This document shows, piece after piece, positions 1 to 10,943 of a DNA stretch of 23,987 nt (the stretch's first letter is position 1; every line of letters begins with the position of its first letter). The position numbers and the translations under genes were made by a program. The stretch spans positions 1 through 23,987 of the forward strand of contig JAUJNJ010000084.1 in the NCBI GenBank assembly GCA_030448225.1, given 5' to 3'. The notes beneath the pieces are model-generated. The model did not search any database, was not told the DNA's origin, and saw nothing but the letters and a program-made list of their open reading frames with translations. The stretch is from Phycisphaerae bacterium. Its GTDB lineage: Bacteria > Planctomycetota > Phycisphaerae > Tepidisphaerales > Tepidisphaeraceae.

Positions 1-1
1 G

Positions 2-1567
2 GAGCCGGCGCAGATCTACGCGAGCTACCTCAAGGCGCGGAACGACGAGGGGTACAAGGTCTACCTCCCCAAGCCGGCGTTCTTCGGCGTGGGGTGGGAG
101 GCCTTCGGCGCGCTCGGGTGGAACACGAACAAGGACACCGTCGGCGAGAACGTCGGCGAGTACCTCAAGCTCGGCTACCCGCTGAAGTGGATGGTCGTCG
201 GTTCCGGCTTCTGGCCGAACCAGGACCCGAGCCTGCACGCGACCACGAGCTTCGGCATGTGGGACAAGGCCCGCTACCCGGATCCGAAGGGGTTCATCAA
301 GAGCTTCAAGGACAAGGGCCTGAAGTTCTTCATCGGCCTGCGCATCAGCTTCATCACCGACGGCCCCTACGCGGCCGAGGGCGTGGAGAAGGGCTTTTTC
401 CTGAAGGACGAGACCGGGCAGGCGAAGGTCTACAAGATCGCGTTCCCGAAGCGGCCGTGCTACCTGCTCGACGCGCAGAACCCCGAGGCGGTCGCGTGGT
501 ACATCGACCTGTGCCAGAAGTGGGTGGACTTCGGCGTCGACGGGTTCAAGGAGGACCTGTTCGGCTACGGGAAGTACCCGGAGCTGCGCGACGACAAGAT
601 CGACCCCGTGAACGAGGCGCTGATGGACAAGGGCCTGTTCGTGATGGCCCGCAACGCCTACGCCGGGTCGGCCGCCGACCTCCACCGGTTCGAGGACTTC
701 AACTTCGACCAGAACCAGGACCGCGGGCCGATCAACGGGCTGGCCTACGCGTACAGCGGGTTCCCGTACGTCTACCCGGACATCGTCGGCGGCACGTTCG
801 GCGAGGGCCGGCCGATGCCGCCGTTCGACGACCCGCGCCTGAAGCGCTACATCATGCGCAACGCGCAGTACGCGTCGGTGAACCCGTCGATGTCGATGGG
901 CATCGGCCCGTGGAACTTCAAGGACGAGCAACTCTCCAAGGTCGTCCTCGGCGCGGCCCGGCTGCACGACCGGCTGCACGCCTACATCTACAGCGCGGCC
1001 GTCGAGACGCACCGCACCGGCTTTCCGCACACGCTCACGCCGCTGCCGCTCCTGTTCCCCGACGACGCCGGCGTGTACGAGCTGGAGAACGCGCAGCGGC
1101 GGAGCTACCAGTGGATGATCGGCCCGTCGCTGATGGCCACCCCCCTCTACGGCGACGACTACGCCACCGCCGAGACGCGCGACGTCTACCTGCCGGCGGG
1201 GCGGTGGATCGACTACGACACCGGCGCGTCCTACACCGGCCCGACCACGCTCAAGGCGTACGCGCTGCCCCCCGGCAAGACGCCGCTCTTCGTCGGCGGC
1301 AAGGGCATCGTCATCGAGCAGCGCGGCGGCAAGCTCCACGCCCGCGTCTATCCGGTCGCGACGAGCCCGGTCGGGCACGAGTTCCACGGCTTTGACGCCG
1401 AGCCGCTGGCCCGCGTGAAAGTGAACGTTACCGACTGGGACGCGAACGACCTGCGCGTGCTAGACGCCAAGACCGGCCGGCCCGTCGCGTTCGACAGCGT
1501 CGCCCACGCGATCGACTTTCCGATCCAACCCGGCGGTGAGTACGTCGTGACCAATGCGGCGAAGTAG
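2..1567 (+). CDS. Glycoside hydrolase family 31 (alpha-glucosidase/alpha-xylosidase type), 5' partial
   Basis: The reading frame is open from the window edge, so the N-terminal part (in this family a mutarotase-like beta-sandwich) lies outside; 521 residues are visible. What remains is the TIM barrel followed by the C-terminal beta-sandwich. The segment VDGFKEDLFGYG (nucleophile Asp codon 554-556) matches the GH31 strand carrying the catalytic nucleophile. The stretch GPSLMATPLYGDD, then DVYLPAGRWIDYDTG and a later TPLFVGGKG, is the usual GH31 C-terminal signature (substitute for LVAPV...R.VYLP.G.W.D). The family hydrolyses alpha-linked glucosides or xylosides with retention of configuration. 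The exact substrate cannot be told from sequence. The frame is intact and ends in TAG. A transporter gene follows on the same strand after about 160 bases, with no clear shared function. Confidence in the family is high, in the substrate low. Confidence 0.9.
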   Translation, partial: EPAQIYASYLKARNDEGYKVYLPKPAFFGVGWEAFGALGWNTNKDTVGENVGEYLKLGYPLKWMVVGSGFWPNQDPSLHATTSFGMWDKARYPDPKGFIKSFKDKGLKFFIGLRISFITDGPYAAEGVEKGFFLKDETGQAKVYKIAFPKRPCYLLDAQNPEAVAWYIDLCQKWVDFGVDGFKEDLFGYGKYPELRDDKIDPVNEALMDKGLFVMARNAYAGSAADLHRFEDFNFDQNQDRGPINGLAYAYSGFPYVYPDIVGGTFGEGRPMPPFDDPRLKRYIMRNAQYASVNPSMSMGIGPWNFKDEQLSKVVLGAARLHDRLHAYIYSAAVETHRTGFPHTLTPLPLLFPDDAGVYELENAQRRSYQWMIGPSLMATPLYGDDYATAETRDVYLPAGRWIDYDTGASYTGPTTLKAYALPPGKTPLFVGGKGIVIEQRGGKLHARVYPVATSPVGHEFHGFDAEPLARVKVNVTDWDANDLRVLDAKTGRPVAFDSVAHAIDFPIQPGGEYVVTNAAK

Positions 1568-1726
1568 TCGATCTGTACCGCTCGGCTGCCACCGCGACCC
1601 GTAGGGGAATTGAACGCACTCCCGTGTCCAGCGGGTTAAGCCGTTCAAGGCGTCCGCAGTTTGAAGTGCCCGCGCGCGGCCGCGGCGCTAACGCGTGAGA
1701 AACTCGTTTCGCGGGCGCGGCTCCGT

Positions 1727-3469
1727 ATGATGGCCGCCATGGCGGAGCACCTCTCGACCGCCGCGCCGACGGGCGCGGTCCCCGTACCCGGCTCATCCCC
1801 CGCGGCCGACGACGTCCCTGCCGGCAAGGAGGCGGAAGCGCGCGGCATGCCGCCCTGGACGCACGGCGAGCTCCCGGAGCCGCCGTCGGCGAAGCGCGGG
1901 CTGCTCTCGATCCTCGGCCCGGGCCTGATGATGGCCGGCGCCGCCATCGGCGGCGGCGAGTGGCTCATGGGGCCGGCGGTCACCGCGAAGTACGGCGGCA
2001 TGATCATGTGGATCGCCGCCGTCAGCATCGTCACGCAACTCGCCTACAACATCGAGGTCAGCCGATACGCCCTCTACTGCGGCGAGTCGATCTTCGTCGG
2101 GTTCATGCGCCTGCTGCCGGGGCCGCGGTTCTGGACGGGGGTGTACCTCTTCGTCGACTTCTTCGGGCTCTGGCCCTACCTCGCGGCCAACGCGGCCGTG
2201 CCGCTCGCGGCCGCCATCCTCGGCCACCTGCCCGGGGTGGTGCCGACGAGCTACCTCCCGCCGGCGGAGGTGTCCCGCCAGACCGGGGCCGACATCGCGG
2301 TCGTCGAGCACCTCGCGGCAAACCCGCAGCAGTACGGCGCCGGCAAGACGCCGTATCCCGCGCCGATCGCCGAGCACATGGCAAAGGAGACGCGGCTGCG
2401 CAATTACCTCTCCTACGGCGTCTTCGCCTGCTGCTTCATCCCCCTGATCTTCGGCGGCAAGATCTACACGGTGCTCGAGCGGATCATGGTGGTGAAGGTC
2501 CTGCTCGTCCTGGGATACCTGCTGTTCCTCGGGATATTCTTCGTCTCGCCGGGCACCTGGGCCGAGGTGTTCGGCAGCTTCATCTTCCTCGGCAAGTCGG
2601 CCGACGGCTCGTGGGGCTTGGGGCTGCTCCCGCAGGACGTCCCCATCGACTGGGCGCTGCTCGGCGCGTTCGCGGCGATCGCCGGGCAGGGCGGGATGAA
2701 CAACTCGCAGTTCTCCAGCTACGTTCGCGACCGCGGGTGGGGCATGGGCAAGCTCGTCGGCGCGATCGGGAGCGTCGTCGGCGGCCGCGACGTCAAGCTG
2801 GCCCACACGGGCACCGCGTTCGCGGTGACCCCGGAAGCGATGCCGCGCTGGCGCGGGTGGATGCGGGTGATCTACCGCGACCAGTGGGCGATCTGGTTCG
2901 TCGGGTGCATTCTCGGCGTCGCGATTCCGGCCCTGATCTCGCTGGAGTACCTGCGCAACACCGACCTGTCCGGCGACGCGGTTGCCGCGGCCACCGCGCA
3001 GGCGCTGACGAAGGAGTCGGGCAGCCAGATCTTCTGGTTCCTGACGCTACTGTGCGGATTCCTGGTGCTCGCGCCGAATCAGATCACGGCCGCCGACGGC
3101 CTGATCCGCCGCTGGACCGAGCTGCTCTGGACCGGCAATCGGCGGATCCGCAAGCTCGAGGCGAACAAGGTTCGCTTCGTCTACTTCTCGCTGCTGATCG
3201 CCTACTTCGTGTGGGGGATGCTGATCTTGATCTGGACCGGTGACAAGCCGCTGACGATCGTCAAGGCGAGCGGCGTGATCATGAACTTCGCGTTGGGATT
3301 CACGGCGCTGCACACGCTGGCGGTGAACACGATCCTCCTGCCGAAAGCGTTACGCCCGGGCTGGATCGGCCGGATCGGCATCACCGCGTGTGCCGTCTTC
3401 TTCCTGGGGATTGCCGGCCTCGGCCTGCCGCAGGCGCTGCGGGACCTGGGCATCATGGCGGCGAGGTAG
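1727..3469 (+). CDS. Nramp-family-like metal ion transporter, divergent
   Basis: An integral membrane protein of about 580 residues with a cytoplasmic N-terminal tail of about 55 residues, rich in Ala/Pro, then about 11 hydrophobic segments. TM1 begins GPGLMMAGAAIGGGEW, which has the Nramp GPG entry but GAAIGGGEW where canonical Nramp proteins have the metal-binding DPGN motif. A later segment GQGGMNNSQFSSYVRDRGWG lies where TM6 and the following loop are expected. A hydrophilic insert of roughly 60 residues sits between early TM segments (about 2250-2400). Nramp proteins import Mn2+/Fe2+ with protons; loss of the DPGN side chains means the substrate here may differ. Three in-frame ATGs occur at 1727, 1730 and 1739 with no clear Shine-Dalgarno; the first was taken. 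An earlier TTG at 1661 is possible but its extension is of low quality. Confidence 0.8.
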   Translation: MMAAMAEHLSTAAPTGAVPVPGSSPAADDVPAGKEAEARGMPPWTHGELPEPPSAKRGLLSILGPGLMMAGAAIGGGEWLMGPAVTAKYGGMIMWIAAVSIVTQLAYNIEVSRYALYCGESIFVGFMRLLPGPRFWTGVYLFVDFFGLWPYLAANAAVPLAAAILGHLPGVVPTSYLPPAEVSRQTGADIAVVEHLAANPQQYGAGKTPYPAPIAEHMAKETRLRNYLSYGVFACCFIPLIFGGKIYTVLERIMVVKVLLVLGYLLFLGIFFVSPGTWAEVFGSFIFLGKSADGSWGLGLLPQDVPIDWALLGAFAAIAGQGGMNNSQFSSYVRDRGWGMGKLVGAIGSVVGGRDVKLAHTGTAFAVTPEAMPRWRGWMRVIYRDQWAIWFVGCILGVAIPALISLEYLRNTDLSGDAVAAATAQALTKESGSQIFWFLTLLCGFLVLAPNQITAADGLIRRWTELLWTGNRRIRKLEANKVRFVYFSLLIAYFVWGMLILIWTGDKPLTIVKASGVIMNFALGFTALHTLAVNTILLPKALRPGWIGRIGITACAVFFLGIAGLGLPQALRDLGIMAAR

Positions 3470-3664
3470 CTTGCGCCGGGGCGAGCGCGGTCGTCGCGTG
3501 CTTGGATGTCGTGTGCACGCCCGGCAGGCCACGTCCCGCCGGCCCGGCAGCTACAGCGACCGAGGCATCCGTAGCCATATCGTCAGTGCGGCTGCCGCAC
3601 GGAGATAACGCGCGGCGGCGACAACTGCGTCCGGAAGGCTTCTTCCCGTGGCCACCAATCGGGC

Positions 3665-5321
<1,657 letters not shown>

Positions 5322-6803
5322 TCAGAACCTCCGGTCGAGGAGTCGGTACTGCACCGCCTCGGCGACGTGAAGTTCTTGTATCGCGGCGACGCCGTCAAGG
5401 TCCGCGAGGTGGGCGACGCGGCGGACCTTGTCGTACGCCGCGCGCTGAGCCCCAGTTCGTCCATCGCCTGCCGCATCAGCAGCAGGCACGCGTCGCTCAA
5501 CTCCGCGTGCTGCTTGAGCTGGCGGCTGTCCATCCGCGCGCGTTCGTCGTCCCGTCGCCGAACCGCGCCTGCACCGCCGTGCCTGCGCGACCTGCTGCCG
5601 CATCGTCGCGCTGTCGGTGCCCGCCTTGCGGCTGGTGAGTTCCTTGTACGGCACCGCCGGCACCTCGACGTGGAGGTCGATGCGGTCGAGCAGGGGCCCG
5701 ACAGCTTCGCGAGGTACTTCTTCGCGCGCGGGTTGTCGCTGGCGAACCCGCTCGGCGTCGGGTTCATCGCCGCGACGAGCATGAACTTCGCCGGGAAGCG
5801 GATCGACCTGTGCACGCGCGCGACCGTCACCTCGCCCCCTCGAGCGGCTGGCGGAGCATCTCCAGCACGTAGCGGCTGAACTCGCAACTCGTCGAGGAAC
5901 AGGATGCCGTGGTGCGCGAGCGACACCTCGCCCGGCCGCGGGATCGTGCCGCCGCCGACGAGCGCGCCTGCGCGGTGGCCGAGTGGTGGGCGTCCGCACC
6001 GGCCGTTCGTCCATGCCGCGACGCCGTCGGGCAGCAGGCCCATCGCGCTGTAGATCCGCGTCGTCTCCAGCGACTCGTTCCGCGTCAGCGGCGGCAGGAT
6101 GCCGGGGATGCGCTGGGCGAGCATCGTCTTGTTCGTCCCGGCGGGCCGACCATCAGCAGGTTGTGACTGCCGGCCGCGCTGATCGTGATCGCCCGCTTCA
6201 CCGCCTCCTGGCCGCGGACGTCGGCGAAGTCCAGCGGGAGAGCTTCGACGCCTGGTACGGCTGGCCGTCGAGCTCGTACGGCTCGAGCGGGAGTTGCTCG
6301 TTGAGGAACGCGACCGCCTGCGCCAGCCGCCGCCACCGGGTAGACCTCCACGCCCTCCACGACTGCCGCCTCGCGGGCGTTCTCCTCGGGGATGATCACG
6401 CCGCGGAGGCTGCGCTCCTTCGCCAGCAGCGCCAGCGGATGCGCGCTGATCTGCGGCGCCTTCGTCGAGCCGCGAGCTCTCCGGCGATGAGGTACTCCTT
6501 GTGGCGGTCGTTCTGGATGAAGTTCGTGCCGCGCAGCACGCCGATCGCCATCGGCAGGTCGAGGGCGGGGCCTTCCTTCTTCACGTCCGCGGGGGCGAGG
6601 TTCACGAGCAGCGCGTGGCCCGGTAGGCGAACCCGCTGTTGATGATCGCGCGGCGGACGCGTTCGACGCTCTCCTTCACCGCCGTTCGCGCGAGCCCGAC
6701 GATGAGCGTCCGCTGAAGCGCAGCGCTGCGACGCGTCGACCTCGACCTCGCAATGGCGCGCGTCGATGCCGATCAGGTTGAAGCTGTGGATCTTTGAAAG
6801 CAC
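5322..6803 (-). pseudogene. comM: ComM/YifB-family Mg-chelatase-like AAA ATPase, heavily frameshifted
   Basis: Joining pieces from three frames gives an almost full-length ComM of about 494 residues. It starts at GTG 6803 with LSKIHSFNLIGIDARHCEVEVD. The N-terminal Lon-like fold is marked by HALLVNLAPADVKKEGPALD. The AAA core follows: LDFADVRGQEAVKRAI, a degraded P-loop (GPPG then NKT in corrected frame), GGGTIPRPGEVSLAHHG with the Walker B ILFLDE, and VAAMNPTPSG. The C-terminal lid has ELSDACLLLMRQAMDELGLSAR. It ends at TGA 5324-5322. ComM is a hexameric helicase promoting branch migration during natural transformation in other bacteria. At least eight frame changes are needed, scattered over conserved sequence. 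That pattern suggests uncorrected sequencing indels more than ordinary gene decay. Identity is secure; whether the gene is functional is not. Confidence 0.85.
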
Positions 6804-7342
6804 CCCGCCGGAGTGTACCGCGGCAAGGCCGGCCGGCAAAAACTGCCCGGCGGCTCGCCACGTTCCTCGGATAGGCAAGAGTTGGGCCGGCACGATCGCC
6901 GCCAGCGTCGCGCCTGAACGGCGGGGCGGGGCGCTGCGGTTTCGCCGCGGCCCGGCCGCGCTCGCACGACGCGCAAGACGAGCCGCCTATGCGAGGGTGA
7001 AAGTTGTTCTTCGCCGGCCGGCGCATCGAGGAGCACGCACGGGGTGAGGATGAGCAAGCGCCGACGCCATCTTGATTCACCGGATGACGGCGCCGCGGCC
7101 CGGGCGGTGATCGAGGCGCGCCCCATGCGTGGCGGCGAGCGGCGTCCCCGCTATTCGGCGGCTTCCTCTCCTTGGCGAGAACTTGACCGTTCGAAGCAAC
7201 GCTCCGCATGCTTCGCGTGAAGCGGCGGGACATTGGCCGTCTGTGCCGGGGCGGGCGCGATGGGACGCGCGCGCCGCCGCATGATTCACGGCGGCGGTCG
7301 CGCGCGCCGGCAGGCGATCGTTCCGCGCGAACGCGGCGCGGT
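6804..7342. other. Gene-free stretch between ComM-like gene and DUF5706-like gene 2
   Basis: About 540 bases with no reading frame that resembles a known protein in any frame. Open frames here are low-complexity Arg/Ala/Gly translations of GC-rich DNA. It holds a strong inverted repeat at 7267-7307. In the absence of a recognisable gene it may carry the end of one transcript and the promoter for the ComM-like gene. Confidence 0.5.
7267..7307 (-). terminator. GC-rich imperfect hairpin, possible terminator of the DUF5706-like pair
   Basis: The left arm GCGCGCGCCGCCG and the right arm CGGCGG..CGCGCGCGC are complementary with a small bulge and a short loop containing ATGATTCA. It lies about 40-75 bases past the most likely stop (7343) of the upstream minus-strand gene. 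There is no T-run after it, so it would be a weak or factor-aided terminator. Confidence 0.35.
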
Positions 7343-7920
7343 TCAGGCTCATGCCGAGCACGATCAGGAGGACCATCCAGATCGGGATCGCGACGCGGAG
7401 GCAGAGCAGCCGCGCGGCCGACGAGGCGGAACTTTCGGGCGCCGAGGCGGGCCATCGCGTAGTTGTAGTCGAGCGACAGCCGCAGCGCCGTGTCGGCGTC
7501 GGTCGCGCAGACCCGCTGTTTCGACTCGCGCGACCCGGCGGCGATGTTCTGGTAGTAGAGCGTGCTGTCGGGCGTCGGCGGCGCGGTCAGGATGAACGCC
7601 GCGTACGCCGACCCGCACCGCCGCCAGCACGAGCACCACCGCCGTCAGGAGCCCGGCCAGCAGGAGCGCGGCACGTGGGGTCAGCGCGATCAGGTCGGAG
7701 AGGCGGGCGTGAAGAACAGCAGCGTCGAGAGCAGCAGGCTGCTCACGCCCAGCCGCCGAACCGGCCTTGGCGTCGGCGCAGGCGGCTGGTCGTTCATCGG
7801 CGTGAACGCCGCGAACCGCCGCCGCGCCGCTCCCCGGCACCTCGAGGTCCGCCAGCGCAGGTGCCCGGCGGGGGACGGGGACGTCGTCGTCGTCGTCGTC
7901 GTCGGGGGTTGGGGCTTCAT
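7343..7920 (-). pseudogene. Pycsar-effector-like (DUF5706) membrane protein 2, frameshifted
   Basis: Not annotatable as one frame, but the corrected protein of about 190 residues is coherent. It starts MKPQPP with an acidic/Thr-rich repeat-coded stretch, then LGVSSLLLSTLLFF and SDLIALTPRAALLLAGLLTAVVLVLA (membrane). Then comes DSTLYYQNIAAGSRES, DTALRLSLDYNYAMARLGARKFRLVGRAA and a last membrane segment IPIWMVLLIVLGM. The order (hydrophobic N-part, Y-Y-x-x-IA-x-x-SRE, alpha-helix, A-x-L-x-x-RKFRL, final TM) parallels its upstream neighbour and the PycTM/DUF5706 family. Members of that family are membrane effectors of the Pycsar anti-phage system activated by cCMP or cUMP. The ATG overlaps the stop of gene 1 (ATGA). 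The end is uncertain: 7343 in one frame, 7077 in another. Family assignment is from memory of the motif pattern, not a search. Confidence 0.5.
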
Positions 7921-8499
7921 GCGAAGATGCTCCGCAGCACGAGGACTCCGCCCAGCAGCAGCCAGCAGGCGGCGGCGATCTCGAACGACCGCAGCGAGCG
8001 GCGGAGCTGCCGGTACCTTCGACGCAGATCGTGGCGGCCGTGTGGTTGTAGGGACAGCGATGGCCGAGCGCGCGACGCGCATCGTCATCGACTCGACGCG
8101 CTCGAAGTACTCCTCGCGCGACAGGCCGGCGATCTCGCCGAAGAACGCGAGTTCGGCCTCCTTGGCCTTGCAGAACCGCGGCACGATCGTGCGGAACGCC
8201 TGCACGACCGCACAGAGCGACATCGTCGCGAACCTGAGCAGCAGCGCGCGCAGATCACGCGCCGGCCCGCCCTGGTGCAGCACGCCCTTGAGTCCCGGCC
8301 CGAACCGCGCGAGCACCGTGAACATGATGCCGAGCAGCGTCAGCACGCCGGCGGCCTTGCCGTCGGCGCCGGCGGTCTCGCCGCCGGCCGAGGACCGGCG
8401 CGCCGCGAGCGTCGCGGCGGCCTCCAGGAGCGCGGCCGCCGGCCGCGGTTGCCGGCTCGGCCGGTGGGGGGACGGGTCATCGGATTGCGGTCGGTACAT
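7917..8499 (-). pseudogene. Pycsar-effector-like (DUF5706) membrane protein 1, one frameshift region
   Basis: About 194 residues. The start ATG 8499-8497 has GGAG seven bases upstream. After a 45-residue polar tail comes DGKAAGVLTLLGIMFTVLARF (compare the D-x-KA-x-x-LL opening of DUF5706), a second hydrophobic stretch LCAVVQAFRTIVPRF, then ELAFFGEIAGLSREEYFERV. Frame breaks near 8075-8015 separate this from the rest: LYNHTAA, LRRRYRQLRRSLRSFEIAAA and CWLLLGGVLVLRSIFA, ending at TGA 7919-7917. The FFG-x-IA-x-LS-x-EEY and K/R-YRQLRR features match DUF5706/PycTM proteins, which become membrane-disrupting effectors when bound by cyclic pyrimidine nucleotides. No pyrimidine cyclase is seen on either side. 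Alternative: a membrane protein of this superfamily with no defence role. Confidence 0.6.
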
Positions 8500-8903
8500 C
8501 TTCGTTCTCCGCTGTGGCCCGGTAATGTCGGGCCGTCTACCTCTACGCAGGTTCTATCGGCGGGTGGGCGGCGAGGCCTTAGGCCTGTGCTGCGTTCCGC
8601 AACGAATTGTTAAGACGGGTAAACCCCGCGAAACGGACGTGACGGCGGCAACGCGACGCGGCGGGCGGCAGCCGCGAGCGCCGCATCCCAGTTCAACGAC
8701 ATGGTCCCGACGAGCACGCGACGCCCATTTCGGAGCTATAGCGAAAATAGCAAAGCCCCGGGAAGCGGTGGCGTGTCCGGTCTGACGGGCGACGCCGCCG
8801 CGGCGGGGCTACAAAGGCTGCCGCACATGGGGGCCGGCGTCGTACGATAGCGGCGGCTTCGGCCGCACCGCATCATCCACCAACCGGAAGGGAGTTGGGG
8901 CCA
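8500..8903. promoter_or_regulatory. Divergent intergenic region, about 400 bp
   Basis: It lies between the minus-strand DUF5706-like pair and a plus-strand small gene, so promoters for both must be here; no convincing -35/-10 pair was picked. The left half is AT-richer than its surroundings (for example around 8595-8625). A five-base-pair stem closed by a TTCG tetraloop is at 8853-8866. No gene was recognised. Confidence 0.4.
8853..8866. other. TTCG-tetraloop hairpin
   Basis: GCGGC-TTCG-GCCGC, a short but very stable RNA hairpin, 38 bases before the start of the small gene at 8904. It could be a leader structure or a terminator remnant; it lacks a T-run. Confidence 0.3.
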
Positions 8904-9151
8904 ATGACATACTCGGATCAACAGCTCTGGCCTTGAACTCTTGGTACAACTGAACGCAGGCTATGACCCAATTCGAATCGCCAAGTGGGCCTTCTACGTG
9001 GCAGATGGATCCTGATCGTCGTTATTGGAGCACGGCTGTGGAGGAGTGTCTCGGGAATCTGGCGGTGATGGAGGAAGGGCCGGAGTTTCACATCCCTGCG
9101 AAGAACGGCGTGTTGGCGGCACAGCAGCCTGTCGCGGCTGAACAGGGTTAG
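8904..9151 (+). pseudogene. Small conserved-looking hypothetical protein, two frameshifts
   Basis: Three short frames join into a sensible protein of about 80 residues: MTYSDQQL, then LELLVQLNAGYDPIRIAKWA, then a break after FYVADG, then YWSTAVEECLGNLAVMEEGP and EFHIP, stop TAG at 9149-9151. The ATG has a purine-rich GGAAGGGAG element 5-16 bases upstream. The pattern (helix with NAGYDPIRIAKWA, later L-x-x-LAVMEEGPEF) resembles small acidic cytosolic proteins seen in many bacteria, whose function I do not know. It has a lower GC content than its neighbours and is divergent from the DUF5706-like genes, so it might be part of the same accessory locus. That link is only positional. Confidence 0.5.
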
Positions 9152-9669
9152 TGGCGAGCAACCGGCCTAGCTGGGAGGAACGGCCGGGCGGCCGGTCGAA
9201 GGCCGGCGTCGCGCGGCCGCCATTGCCCGCCGCGGGCGATTGTATCGCCCGCCGATCCCGGTCAGAATGGGGCGTCTCAGACCTGCTCCCGCCACAAGAA
9301 CCGACACGATGACGAAAGTTTTCCTCGAAACCTTCGGCTGCCAGATGAACGTGCTCGACAGCGAGCCTGTCCTCGGCCAGCTCCGCGCTCCGGTGGGTAC
9401 GAACCGGGTCGAGGACCGCGACGCCGCCGACGTGATCCTCTACAACACCTGCTCGGTCCGCGAGCACGCCGAGCAGAAGGTCTGGTCGCGCCTGGCGAGC
9501 TCCGCCAAGCGCAAGGCGGTCGACCCGCAAGCTCGTGATCGGCGTCATCGGCTGCAGGCCGAACGCGACGGGAAGAACATCTTCCGTGCCGCCACCTCCA
9601 CGTCGACATCCTGTTCCGGCGAACTCGACAAGGCTGTCGGCGATGGTGCACAACGCGGTGACGCTTCGG

Positions 9670-9706
9670 CCCAGGGGTCGGGGGTCAGGAGTCAGGAGTC
9701 CGTGAA
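9670..9706 (+). repeat. Short tandem GGGGTC/CAGGAGT-type repeat inside miaB
   Basis: Two GGGGTC-like units are followed by two CAGGAGT units in a row, a microsatellite type that otherwise sits between genes in such genomes. Here it interrupts MiaB between AVTLR and the conserved STLAAAEDHLELLD segment. Confidence 0.6.
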
Positions 9707-10892
9707 GAGGGGGCGTCTGACGCTGAGGTGCGCACCGGCGGCAGCTGCGAGCGGCAGGCGCGCTATGGGGGCGAACGTCCGCCGGTCGAGCACCCTGGCG
9801 GCGGCGGAGGACCACCTCGAACTGCTCGACCCGTCCCGCAGCGTGCTCGCCGGTCGGACGGCCCTGCCCAGGCGCATGTCCGCACGCGCGGGTGCAACAA
9901 GTTCTGCACGTACTGCGTCGTGCCTACACGGCGGCCCGAGGTTCACCGTCTGCCGCAGAACATCGACGAGGTGCGACGCCTCAGCGACGCCGGCGCGCGG
10001 GAGGTCACGCTCCTCGGCCAGACGATCAACCACTACGCCTTCAAGCACGGCGACGGCCGCACCACGAGCTTCGCCCAACTGCTCTACCAGATCCACCAAG
10101 CCGTGCCCGACCTGCCCCGGCTGCGCTTCGTCACGAGCTTTCCGCGCGACTTCACCGACGAGGCGCTCCAGGCCATGCGCGACTGCGCCCGCATCTGCCG
10201 CTACCTGCACGTCCCCGCGCAGCACGGCAGCGACCGCATCCTGAAGCTCATGAACCGCGGCTACACCGTTCAGCAGTACCGCGACTTCGTCGGCCGGGCC
10301 CGCGGCTACATGCCCGACGTGTGCATCGCCAGCGACTTCATCGTCGGCTTCCCGACCGAGACCGACGCCGAGTTCGAGCAGACCGTCGACCTCGTGCGCG
10401 ACTGCCGCTTCAAGAACAGCTTCATCTTCAAGTACTCGCCGCGCCCCGGCACGACGGCGATCGACCGCTTCGCCGACGACGCGCCCGAGCCCGTGAAGAA
10501 GGTCCGCACAAGGCATTGCTCGCGGTAGTCGGAGGTGTCGAAGCGCAGAACAACCGCGAGATGGTCGGCCGGACGGCAGGAGGCGATGGTCGAGGGCGAG
10601 AGCAAGCTCGCCGCCAAGCCCTCGCCGCCACCGCCCACGCGCGCAGCGCTGTCGAACTGGGGTGGGCGCGGCGGGGCGGCGGGGCGACGGTCGCGGACCC
10701 CACGCGCACCCAACTCACCGGCCGGACGCGGCGACAAGTCGTGGTGTTCGACGGCGAGCGGTCGCTGAAGGGGAGCCTGCTCGACGTCACGATCACCGAC
10801 GCCCGCAACCTCACCCTCTTCGCCCGCGTCGCCGCCGTCCCCGCCGCGGCCGGGGCCAGAGAACGCAGTTTGAGAAGTTGGGAGCGGGAGCG

Positions 10893-10943
10893 GCGGGCGT
10901 CTCGCCCGCGTTCCGCAGGAGAAGACGCGGGCGAGACGCCCGC
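10893..10943. repeat. Nested perfect palindrome (REP-like), 19-bp arms
   Basis: The arms 10893-10911 and 10925-10943 are perfect reverse complements with a 13-base loop. Each arm is itself a hairpin, GCGGGCG-TCT-CGCCCGC and its partner GCGGGCG-AGA-CGCCCGC, so either one long stem or two short ones can form. It overlaps the end of the miaB frame. This could be a terminator and/or a dispersed intergenic repeat. Confidence 0.85.

Noticed and set aside
1793..2806. Minus-strand 337-residue open frame opposite the transporter
   Set aside because: It is a charge-rich translation of the opposite strand without any recognisable fold, while the plus strand encodes clear membrane helices.
8750..8810. 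GCAAAGCC motif suggesting a cyclic di-GMP (GEMM) riboswitch
   Set aside because: The partner GGGCAAACC element and the expected two-helix layout are absent, and no downstream gene sits in the right place.
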